A stretch of 64,000 nucleotides of DNA, taken from the NCBI GenBank assembly GCA_000989185.1, contig LBNX01000002.1, positions 248,001 through 312,000 of the forward strand. The letters are read 5' to 3'. Within the stretch, counting starts at the first letter, position 1. Every line of letters starts with the position of its first letter. The notes beneath the pieces are model-generated. The model was given only the letters and a program-made list of their open reading frames with translations, was not told the DNA's origin and did not search any database. Position numbers and translations under genes: made by a program. The stretch is from a candidate division TM6 bacterium GW2011_GWF2_28_16 (lineage in GTDB: Bacteria > Babelota > Babeliae > Babelales > UASB340). Below are positions 18,067 through 27,095 of this stretch, piece by piece.

Positions 18067-19416
18067 TTGTTAAAGGAGAGCATTATTAAGATATTTAAAA
18101 TTTATATAAAAATTTTTGTAATTTTAATATTTACTTTAACTTCTATTTACTCTCAAGAACCAAAAGGTTGGACAGTTGCAGTTTATATGGAAGATAGTGA
18201 TGGTAGTCTAGCTTACTGGAAAGATAGAAATTTAAATGCTATGGCTGCAGCTAATTTTAACAGTAAAAATTTAAATTTAATTACACAGGTTCATGCAAGT
18301 CACGAAATTATTTCGCGATATAATATTTGCGATAATAAAATAAATTTAATAAATACAGGAAATTTTATACAACAAGATTCTTCGCAAAATGTAATCAACT
18401 TTATGCAATTTATAAAAGATAATTATCCTGCAAAACATTATGCACTGATTATGTGGAATCATGGTTTTGGTATTTTGGATCCAAAACACAAGCCAACGCT
18501 AGAAGATGAATTTGCATGGGATGTTGAGCCTGATGAGCCGGGTGTTATTTGTGTTGATGGAGTTTGCCCAATAAAAAACATTAATAATAATTTAATAAGT
18601 GAAAACTTAAATCATGTAAATCATAGATATTTACACAGGGGATTTATGTTTAACAGTAATAAAAGTTTTATTAATAATGCCCAAATGGTAAGAGCTTTTA
18701 AAGAAATTAAAGAAAAAGTTTTGGGAAATAAACTCGATATTTTAGGCACAGATTGCTGTAAAATGTCTATGCTCGAAGTAGCTTATCAAATAAAAGATTA
18801 TGCAAATTATTTAGTGGGCTCACAAAATTGTGAATTAATAGATGGCTGGAACTATAATGGTTTATTTAATAATTTTAATAAAGATAATATTACACCAGTA
18901 GAAGTTTTAAGTTTTATAACTCAAAGTTATAGTGATTATTATAAACAAAATACAAAAGAAAATAGCTATACACTTTCTGCTATAGATTTATCAAAAATTA
19001 ATAATTTAGTTAATAACTTTAATGATATTATAGTTACTTGTAAGAGCTCAATGCTCAAACATAAACAAGAATTTAGTAAGTTAATTTTTGATGCGCGAGA
19101 AAATAGTTTACACATGTGTTCTTCTAGCTATTATCGCGATTTGGGATCTTTTTATTTAAATTTATTAGAGAGTATTTGCAAACTTGAGCTTGATGGTGCA
19201 TGTGCGCAGTGTGCAAAAGATTTAAAGATATTGCTTATAAAAGGGCTAGAAATATTAAAAGAAACTATTGTTTATAATGTTACTGGAGAAAATGTAAAAA
19301 GCATGCAAGGGCTGGCGTTTTATTTTCCAAGAAATAAAATAGACGAATCTTATTTAAATATAGTTTTTGCAAAAGAGACAGAATGGGTAAGCTTTTTGCA
19401 AAATATTATTAATTAG
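18067..19416 (+). CDS. Exported clostripain-family (C11) cysteine peptidase
   Basis: N-terminal hydrophobic segment; WTVAVYMEDSDGSLA, ALIMWNHGFG (His), LDILGTDCCKMSMLEVAYQIKDYANYLVGSQ (Cys). Confidence 0.85.
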   Translation: MLKESIIKIFKIYIKIFVILIFTLTSIYSQEPKGWTVAVYMEDSDGSLAYWKDRNLNAMAAANFNSKNLNLITQVHASHEIISRYNICDNKINLINTGNFIQQDSSQNVINFMQFIKDNYPAKHYALIMWNHGFGILDPKHKPTLEDEFAWDVEPDEPGVICVDGVCPIKNINNNLISENLNHVNHRYLHRGFMFNSNKSFINNAQMVRAFKEIKEKVLGNKLDILGTDCCKMSMLEVAYQIKDYANYLVGSQNCELIDGWNYNGLFNNFNKDNITPVEVLSFITQSYSDYYKQNTKENSYTLSAIDLSKINNLVNNFNDIIVTCKSSMLKHKQEFSKLIFDARENSLHMCSSSYYRDLGSFYLNLLESICKLELDGACAQCAKDLKILLIKGLEILKETIVYNVTGENVKSMQGLAFYFPRNKIDESYLNIVFAKETEWVSFLQNIIN

Positions 19417-19496
19417 TAAGTTCTTGTAAAAATAAATAATTTATGATTAACTTTAATTAATAATATTATAAGCTCTATCTTTTAAGGAGTCGTTTC

Positions 19497-19523
19497 ATGA
19501 AAGTTTTGGTTAAAATCAAGTAA
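19497..19523 (+). CDS. Possible 8-aa leader peptide MKVLVKIK
   Basis: AAGGAG at 19484-19489, 7 nt before ATG; ATG AAA GTT TTG GTT AAA ATC AAG TAA, about 155 nt upstream of the ABC transporter. Confidence 0.35.
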   Translation: MKVLVKIK

Positions 19524-19678
19524 ATAATTATTCTTCGCATTTATTCGTATTTAATATTTATTTCATTTACATATTAATTTTACTTATCGTACACTTGCAT
19601 ATGCGGGGGTAATTTTTTTCTACCTGATATTTAGGTTGTTTCAGGATATTATTTTAAAAAATTAATTAGGGAATTATT

Positions 19679-20437
19679 ATGTCTAATAAGCTATTACAAG
19701 TAAAAAATATAAAAAAAATTTATAAACAAAAAGGGCAAAAGCCAATAAGTGCTCTCAAGGGTGTATCGTTAGATATTTACAATAACGAAGTTATTACGCT
19801 TCTTGGAGTTAATGGTGCCGGTAAATCTACGCTTTCTTCTATAATTGCTACGTTACATCCGGCAACAGATGGTGATATTATTTTTGAGGGTAAATCGATT
19901 TATAGCGATTTAAATAATTATCGTTCTAATATTGGGTTTTGTCCTCAAAAGCCAAACTTAGATGATTTTTTAACACTAGAACAAAATTTAATTTTTTCGG
20001 GTCGCTTGTATGGAATGTCAGAAAGTGAAATTAACGCAAGGCTTAATAAACTTGTAGATAAATTTGAGCTTAAAGAATATCTTACACGTAAATCAAATAT
20101 TCTTTCGGGCGGGTATAGACAACGTTTTATGCTTGCGCGTTCTTTAATGCATACACCCAAAATTGTTATTCTTGATGAACCTACTGTTGGTTTGGACCCA
20201 CATATAAGACGTCAAATATGGGAAATAATAAAAGAGCTTAAAAGAGAGGGTGTTACTGTTATTTTAACTACGCATTATTTAGATGAAGCAGAATCTCTTT
20301 CTGACAGAGTATGTATTTTAGACAATGGTCTTATAAAATTAATAGATACGCCAGAAAAACTTGTATTAGATTTTAAGAAAAAGAATTTGGAAGATGTCTT
20401 TTTGGCATTAATGCAAGAAAATAAGGAATTATTATGA
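19679..20437 (+). CDS. ABC transporter ATP-binding protein
   Basis: GVNGAGKST Walker A, LSGGYRQR signature, IVILDEPTVGLDP Walker B. Confidence 0.95.
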   Translation: MSNKLLQVKNIKKIYKQKGQKPISALKGVSLDIYNNEVITLLGVNGAGKSTLSSIIATLHPATDGDIIFEGKSIYSDLNNYRSNIGFCPQKPNLDDFLTLEQNLIFSGRLYGMSESEINARLNKLVDKFELKEYLTRKSNILSGGYRQRFMLARSLMHTPKIVILDEPTVGLDPHIRRQIWEIIKELKREGVTVILTTHYLDEAESLSDRVCILDNGLIKLIDTPEKLVLDFKKKNLEDVFLALMQENKELL

Positions 20438-21225
20438 GTATGATTTTTCAAATAGATCTAAATGTATTAAAACAATTGTTACGTTTAAAATTTACAAATA
20501 TAAAAAATGTACTTTTTAATAAATTTATTAATTATTACATTTGGGGAACTTGTACAATGTTAGTTGCAGGTTATTTAATGCAATCGTTTGGTATGTCTGA
20601 CAAATTTGGAGTTTTTCAGTTTGCAGGCATAATGGCATCTGGAGGAATTTTTGAATTGTATGGTAATGCAGCGACAATGGTAGCCGATTTTGAACATGAT
20701 CAAACAATTGCATATTATTTAACATTACCAACACATACAATAACGGTTTTATGTAGCCATGTACTTTATAATACAATTGTTGGCAGCGTAATGGCTCTTT
20801 TTTTATTGCCATTGGCAAAAATAATTTTATGGAATCAACTTAATTTATTTAATATTGCATGGTTAAAATTTATATTTTTTTTGGCCCTTTTAAATTTAGT
20901 TTGTGCAACAGCATCATTGCTTGTTGCAGCGCTTGTTCCATCAATGGATAAATTTGATATGTTATGGACGCGAATCATATTTCCATTATGGTTTTTAGGA
21001 GGCTTTCAATTTTCATGGTATTCAATAAATTTAATGGCTCCTAAATTATCTTATTTTATGCTTTTAAACCCAGTTATGTATATGACAGAAGGTATGCGAG
21101 CTGCAGTACTTGGACAAGAGGGATCTATAAATTTTTGGATAAATTGCTTAGTTTTATTAATTATGTTAGTTAGTGTAGCTTTTTGGGCATTTAAGGCACT
21201 TAAAAAACGTCTTGATTTTGTTTAA
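20434..21225 (+). CDS. ABC-2 type transporter permease
   Basis: Multi-TM ORF with ATGA overlap to the ATPase; DYYLTLP-like and LNPVMYMTEGMR segments. Confidence 0.9.
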   Translation: MSMIFQIDLNVLKQLLRLKFTNIKNVLFNKFINYYIWGTCTMLVAGYLMQSFGMSDKFGVFQFAGIMASGGIFELYGNAATMVADFEHDQTIAYYLTLPTHTITVLCSHVLYNTIVGSVMALFLLPLAKIILWNQLNLFNIAWLKFIFFLALLNLVCATASLLVAALVPSMDKFDMLWTRIIFPLWFLGGFQFSWYSINLMAPKLSYFMLLNPVMYMTEGMRAAVLGQEGSINFWINCLVLLIMLVSVAFWAFKALKKRLDFV

Positions 21226-21367
21226 TTAAATCTCTGGCATATATGAAAAATTAAATTATATATTACTATTGACTAGAATAAATTATGAAAATATTCTGAA
21301 AATATACTAAAAAATGTTAAAATAAATAAATAAAAAATTAATTAAATATATAGAAAAAAATAAGATT

Positions 21368-23026
21368 ATGGATATTAAAACACTTTTTATTCCAATAATA
21401 ACAGACAGTGGAATTAGTGCAGATTTTACAGCAAAATTTACTTTATTTATTGCATTATTACTTTTGGTCACAATAGTCTGTGGAAAATTATTAAAAAAAA
21501 TATTTAAATTACCCATTGTTGCGGGGCAAATAATTGGTGGAATAATTTTAGGACCGTCATTATTTAATATCAAAAATTTTAAATTTTTAAATGAACCAAT
21601 ACAATTTTTAGATTCAACTAAGCAATATATTTGTAATATTGCATCTACAGATTTTTTTATATTTTTTGTTTTATTATTATCGTCGGCTATAACAGTTACT
21701 TATTTATTGTGGATAGCCGGGCACGAAACTGATGTTCAAGATATTGCAAAAGTTGGCATAGAAGCAACTCTAGCCGGATTTATAGCTGCAATATTACCAA
21801 TATTTATGATAACAGGTACGGTTTATTTAATTGGAACTGATTATTCAATTGCTTCAGCACTGGGACAGGGCGTTGTTTTTGCAGCTACAAGCGTTTCTAT
21901 ACCCATAGCAATGTTAATTTCTTATGGAAAAATGAATTTAAGATCTTCAAAGGCTACAGTTGGTGCATCTATTATAGATGATATTTTGGCTATTATATTA
22001 TTTTCAATTTTTATAATTATTTTACAGAGTGGTATGCTTGGCGGCAATATAAATACAACTGAAATGGCAAAAAATACAAGTATTTATAATTCTTTAATTA
22101 AAATGTTAATTGCATTTTTTGCCATGTATATTATAGGAAAAATTTTTATTAAACTAATAAATAATTTGTTAGATAAAAGTAATTTATCACATTTAATTCC
22201 TCCATTTGCAACACTTATGATGCTTTCGTATTTCTCTTTGGCAGAGATGGTTGGAGGTCTTGCAGGTATTACAGGAGCTTATTTTGCAGGGTTATTTCAT
22301 CGTTCTTCAGATAAAAAGCATAGAGCTGTTCGTGCGCTTTCACCCTTTGTAAATACAATTTTGTTACCGTTGTTTCTTGGTTCTATAGGAATGCAAGTAA
22401 ATATTCGCGGTTTAAATCTACACGATTGGGTAAATATATTTATATTATTAATAGTTGCCGTGTTAGCAAAAGTTTTAGGGTGTTTTATAAGCACTTGGAT
22501 AGGTAATTTTTTTATAAAAAATAAAGAAAATAAATGGAGTTTTTGGGAAAGTTATTTATTTGGATCATCAATGGTTGCTAGAGGTGAAGTTGGACTGGTT
22601 ATAGCAACTATTTTAAATAGCACAAATTTGATGACGTCAAACCAGTATGTAATATGTGTTACTGTTATTATTTTAACATCTATAGCTTCACCAATAATGC
22701 TTTTAATAGGCTTTAAAAAACTTGAAGATCAAAAAATTGAAATAGAATATACTGCAGTAATTGGTCCGTTCGAAAATTTATCAACAAGATATTTATTTGA
22801 CACATTGTTTAAGTATGTAGAAAAAACAGAACCAATGATGCCTATTATAGAATTGTCTGAAGGTGAAAAGATTTTATCATTAAGTGAAAATACAAAAATA
22901 ATATTAAATTCAGAGAATAAAATTGTTTTTAAGGGAAATGAAGTAAAAATAAAACATATTTTAAAAAATATAAAACAAGAACTTGTTCGCGATTTAGATA
23001 AAATTATAGTATCGGCTGAAGATTAA
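21368..23026 (+). CDS. Na+/H+ antiporter (CPA2/Kef-like)
   Basis: Multi-TM; GQIIGGIILGPSLF, GASIIDDILAIILFS, AGITGAYFAGLFH, ARGEVGLVIATI. Confidence 0.9.
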   Translation: MDIKTLFIPIITDSGISADFTAKFTLFIALLLLVTIVCGKLLKKIFKLPIVAGQIIGGIILGPSLFNIKNFKFLNEPIQFLDSTKQYICNIASTDFFIFFVLLLSSAITVTYLLWIAGHETDVQDIAKVGIEATLAGFIAAILPIFMITGTVYLIGTDYSIASALGQGVVFAATSVSIPIAMLISYGKMNLRSSKATVGASIIDDILAIILFSIFIIILQSGMLGGNINTTEMAKNTSIYNSLIKMLIAFFAMYIIGKIFIKLINNLLDKSNLSHLIPPFATLMMLSYFSLAEMVGGLAGITGAYFAGLFHRSSDKKHRAVRALSPFVNTILLPLFLGSIGMQVNIRGLNLHDWVNIFILLIVAVLAKVLGCFISTWIGNFFIKNKENKWSFWESYLFGSSMVARGEVGLVIATILNSTNLMTSNQYVICVTVIILTSIASPIMLLIGFKKLEDQKIEIEYTAVIGPFENLSTRYLFDTLFKYVEKTEPMMPIIELSEGEKILSLSENTKIILNSENKIVFKGNEVKIKHILKNIKQELVRDLDKIIVSAED

Positions 23027-23108
23027 TGACATTTAAAAAATAAATTTTTGATATAGTAAACTTCTTAAAAAAATAATAATAATCCAAAAATATATTGATA
23101 ACAAAGTT

Positions 23109-24671
23109 ATGTTTACAAAAAAAACAAAAAATAATAGTGGCAAGGTTGTAGTTATAGATGGTACTTCAACTTCTGGTAAAACAAGTATTACTCATGAATT
23201 AGTTAATTTATTAGATGAGTCGTACGAAAAAGTCGCAATTGATGATTTTGTAATAGACGTAATAATGGAACAAAAAAAACTACAATTACCACAAGAACAA
23301 TTTCTTGAACGTATTTGGCAAGCCAGTGATAAAATGTTTGATAAAATAGAAAAATTGGCTTTAAATGGTAAAAATGTTTTGGTAGATACTGTGCTTTCTG
23401 GAATTGAGGGTGAAAAAGAGTTATTGCACGGTCTTACAAGATTAAAAAATTTAAATATTGTGTTAATTCTTGTTTATTGCCCATTAAATATTTTGGCTAA
23501 AAGAGTTCATGCAAGAAATGAGTTAGCAATAAAAGAAAATAATCTTGAAAATATACGCTCTCTTGTTGGTGTTGTAAGATTTACAGATATGTACAGGAAA
23601 CAAAAACTTGAAAATGAAGTAATTGTTGGACAGATTTCTAGGCAAGAAATAGAGATTGCTTATACTGCACCATTAAATGCTATGCACGAAGAAGTAGTGG
23701 TTTATAACGAAAATAAAAAATTATTAATTAAGCATTTTGAGTTAATAAATAAAAATAGTGTTAATATTACTCCTAATATTAAGTATGATTTTATAGTAGA
23801 TTCTAGTAAAAATAGCCCCAAAGTATGTGCTGAAAATATATATATGAATTTAAGTTTATTTGATAATGTTTTACTAAAACAAAATTGTGCTGAAATTGTA
23901 ACTATAGATTCTATATCGCAAGTTTTTACAGAGTTTGATTTTTTAGATGAGCAAACTCTTGTTGCTTTTGATTTGGATGATACATTAATAAATGCAAACT
24001 CTGGAATGTTTTATTTGTTATATAGAAATCTAGAAGATTTTGATGATTCTCATAAAGATTTTATTCTAAAGTTACGCCAAAATTTTAATCAACTTGATCC
24101 AGAAATAAATAAAGCTGAATATTATAATATATTTGCTAGCGCTGTTTTTGCAAAAACAGATTTTATACCTACAGAAAATATTACAATAGAAACAATAAAA
24201 AAACTTCAAGATAAAAAAATAAAAGTTATTGGGTTGACTACAAGTAATACTGGTAAATATGGTTTTGTAGAAAATATGCAAAAATGGCGAGAAGCTACTT
24301 TAAATAAAGTTGGCTTAGACTTTAGTAAAAGTTTTGATATTCAGGAAATAGAATTTGATAATTTAAAAAAAGTTTTTAATTATTATCCGGCTTATTATAA
24401 AGGCGTTTTGAGTGCGGCCAGAAATCCAAAGGGTAAAGTTTTATTAGAATTTTTTAAAAAAATAAATTGGCAACCTAAAAAATTAATTTTTGTCGATGAT
24501 AGTTATGGTAATTGTATAGAAGTTGAGCAAGAGATGCAAAAAATTGGGATAACTGTTAAATGTTTTTGCTATAAAGCTGCTTATTTAAATAAAATTAAAA
24601 TTAATGAAGATATAATAAAAAAACAGGTAGATTATTGGTTAAAATTTAATGAATTTATAAGTGAAGAATAA
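23109..24671 (+). CDS. Fusion of P-loop kinase (chloramphenicol-phosphotransferase-like) and HAD/DUF2608-like domain
   Basis: N-term KVVVIDGTSTSGKTSITHEL Walker A; C-term LVAFDLDDTLINANSG and KKLIFVDDSYGNCIEVE HAD motifs. Confidence 0.8.
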   Translation: MFTKKTKNNSGKVVVIDGTSTSGKTSITHELVNLLDESYEKVAIDDFVIDVIMEQKKLQLPQEQFLERIWQASDKMFDKIEKLALNGKNVLVDTVLSGIEGEKELLHGLTRLKNLNIVLILVYCPLNILAKRVHARNELAIKENNLENIRSLVGVVRFTDMYRKQKLENEVIVGQISRQEIEIAYTAPLNAMHEEVVVYNENKKLLIKHFELINKNSVNITPNIKYDFIVDSSKNSPKVCAENIYMNLSLFDNVLLKQNCAEIVTIDSISQVFTEFDFLDEQTLVAFDLDDTLINANSGMFYLLYRNLEDFDDSHKDFILKLRQNFNQLDPEINKAEYYNIFASAVFAKTDFIPTENITIETIKKLQDKKIKVIGLTTSNTGKYGFVENMQKWREATLNKVGLDFSKSFDIQEIEFDNLKKVFNYYPAYYKGVLSAARNPKGKVLLEFFKKINWQPKKLIFVDDSYGNCIEVEQEMQKIGITVKCFCYKAAYLNKIKINEDIIKKQVDYWLKFNEFISEE

Positions 24672-24885
24672 GTTGCAGAGTTGCTACTTTTGATTCTTTT
24701 TATTAACTTTTATTAATTATATTTATATTCTATTTGTAACAAGTTTTATTTAAGTTTAAGCTATTAATTACAGCATGTGTGTATTTGTTTTTGCTTTATA
24801 TTCATGATAAAATTAACTTATCTATTGAGTGGTTTTTATAAATAAAAAATGGGCTTTTAAGTAAGCTTTAATAGAAAGTTAATAT

Positions 24886-27042
24886 ATGAATATTTTTAAA
24901 TTTAAAAATATAATCTTAATTTTTAGTTTTATATTTTCTAGTAATATCTATCCAGAAGAGACAGCTTTAACTAAATCCAATTTATATCAAGAAATTGCTA
25001 AAGAGAATTTAAAATCTTTAACCGATGTTGATACAAATATAGGGCTTGCCGAATCAATTGGCGAATATGAAAAAAATGGCGCCAAAGCTTTTTTTGAATC
25101 AAAACTTAATAATCAGCTTAATTTGGATCAAACAAGCAAACAACGATTGATATTATCTCTTTTATCAGAATATTATGATAAAAATAAATTTGAAAAAACA
25201 AATGTTTTAGATGAAATTACATGGCAAGATTTAAATCTTTTATCTGGACCAAAATCAAAGCCGGGTATGTACTTAGCTGCTGAAATATCTAATGGAAGAA
25301 CTGTTACTGGAGTTGGTGCTGCTACAATATTACGTATGTTGGTACAACCTAATGCAGATGTGCAAAAACTTTTAATTCAACAAAATGTTACAAAAAAATT
25401 ATTAACTGATGAAAATCTTTTTAATCAATTAGATTCTAAACTTAAAGAAATGGTTATTCCAGAAAATGTTTTACTTTCTTTTTGGGATAAAGAAGATTTT
25501 TTTGCCTTTGGAATTAGAAATGATAGAAAAAAAATTCCATTCAGTGATAAGGCTGATTTTTTAAAAAAAATATCAGATAAAATTAATAATACTCCTGCGC
25601 TATTGGAACTAATAAATAGAACACAAAAAATAACAGGTTATGCTGCTAGAGCTGTTATGATCTATGGTGTTGCCGATATTTTATTTCATATGTTTACGGG
25701 CCACGATATTATACAGGCTTTTCCTGGTGTAGATAAATTCAATAAGCTTCCTGTGCTTACCGTATCAGGAGCACTTATTCTATTGGCAAATAAATTGGCT
25801 AAAAACAGTAATATCCTAAGTGGAATAGAAAAAAGTATAATTATAGGTAATAGCGTTTATGATAATGCTTCTTACGCTTATGGTGTTATAGAAGATGAAG
25901 CATTTTTTAAATGTTTATTAAAAAAAATGACATATCTTGTAACTTATTTAAAAAATTTACAGAACATGGTCAATTTTATAAATAAATATCCTGAGTTGGT
26001 CAAAGCTTTACCTGCAGTTCAAAAATTTGTTGATTCATACCAAGATTTGCGTAAAAAATCTTTTGATTTTGAAAAGTTAATTAAATTGTTAGAAACAGAC
26101 ACATTCAAAAAAGAATTTTCTTGGTCTACTTATTTTAGTAGAGTAATTGTTGCTTATAATTTAATGTGTGCGCAAAAAGAAAATTTTGTTGAAGCTATGC
26201 TCGCAGTTGGTGAACTTGATGCACAATTAGCTATTGCAAAACTTTACAAAGAATTTGAAAATAAGCGTGTTAAATTTTGTTTTCCAGAATTTATTACAGA
26301 AAATGTAAATACGCCTGCAATATCGGCAAAAGATTTTTGGAATCCAATGGTAAATTCAGAAATTGTTGTTCCAAATTCATTATCTTTGGGTAATTATTTT
26401 AATCAGGTCAATAATGTTATTATTACAGGTCCAAATGCTGGTGGTAAATCTACTACCATGAAGGGCCTTTTGATAAGTATAATTTTAGCTCAAAGTTTGG
26501 GCATTGCACCTGCAAGTGAGCTTAAATTTACCCCATTTGGTAAAATTATGACATACTTAAATATTACAGATGATATTGCTGCTGGTAATTCTCATTTTAA
26601 AGCTGGTGTAATAAGAGCTAGAGAACTTATTACCACGGTTCAAGAATCGCAGGCTTTAGGTAACAATCAGTTTTCTTTAACTGCAGTAGACGAAGTATTT
26701 AATGGCACAACACCAGTAGAGGGCCAAGCTGCAGCTTATAGCATGATAAAATTATTGGGAAATTATAATCAAAATATTTGTTTAACCGCTACGCACTTTC
26801 CTGCTGTAACGGGGCTAGAAAATACAGAGCACGATAAATTTGTAAATTATAAAGTTTCTGTTTTAGAAACTACTTTTGCTGATGTTGTAGCATCACAACA
26901 AAATTGGGAGATTAAATATCCATATATTCTTGAACCAGGAATTTCGCATCAAAATGTTGCATTCAAAATTTTAAAGCAACAAGGCTTTGGAGATTTATTT
27001 TTAAACGAAGCACAGAATACGTTACAGGCTTTAATGGTATAA
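24886..27042 (+). CDS. MutS-like ATPase with N-terminal signal-peptide-like segment
   Basis: NVIITGPNAGGKSTTMKGLL, DDIAAGNSHFKAGVIRARELI, LTAVDEVFNGTTPVEGQAAAYSMI, CLTATHFPAV; N-term MNIFKFKNIILIFSFIFSSNIYPEE. Confidence 0.85.
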   Translation: MNIFKFKNIILIFSFIFSSNIYPEETALTKSNLYQEIAKENLKSLTDVDTNIGLAESIGEYEKNGAKAFFESKLNNQLNLDQTSKQRLILSLLSEYYDKNKFEKTNVLDEITWQDLNLLSGPKSKPGMYLAAEISNGRTVTGVGAATILRMLVQPNADVQKLLIQQNVTKKLLTDENLFNQLDSKLKEMVIPENVLLSFWDKEDFFAFGIRNDRKKIPFSDKADFLKKISDKINNTPALLELINRTQKITGYAARAVMIYGVADILFHMFTGHDIIQAFPGVDKFNKLPVLTVSGALILLANKLAKNSNILSGIEKSIIIGNSVYDNASYAYGVIEDEAFFKCLLKKMTYLVTYLKNLQNMVNFINKYPELVKALPAVQKFVDSYQDLRKKSFDFEKLIKLLETDTFKKEFSWSTYFSRVIVAYNLMCAQKENFVEAMLAVGELDAQLAIAKLYKEFENKRVKFCFPEFITENVNTPAISAKDFWNPMVNSEIVVPNSLSLGNYFNQVNNVIITGPNAGGKSTTMKGLLISIILAQSLGIAPASELKFTPFGKIMTYLNITDDIAAGNSHFKAGVIRARELITTVQESQALGNNQFSLTAVDEVFNGTTPVEGQAAAYSMIKLLGNYNQNICLTATHFPAVTGLENTEHDKFVNYKVSVLETTFADVVASQQNWEIKYPYILEPGISHQNVAFKILKQQGFGDLFLNEAQNTLQALMV

Positions 27043-27060
27043 AAAATATAAAGATCTAAA

Positions 27061-27095
27061 AAAGAGCCCCGAAAAAAATCGGGGCTCTTTTTTTT
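27061..27095. terminator. Bidirectional Rho-independent terminator
   Basis: 12-bp perfect stem AAAGAGCCCCGA/TCGGGGCTCTTT with A6 loop and T tract, between convergent genes. Confidence 0.92.
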
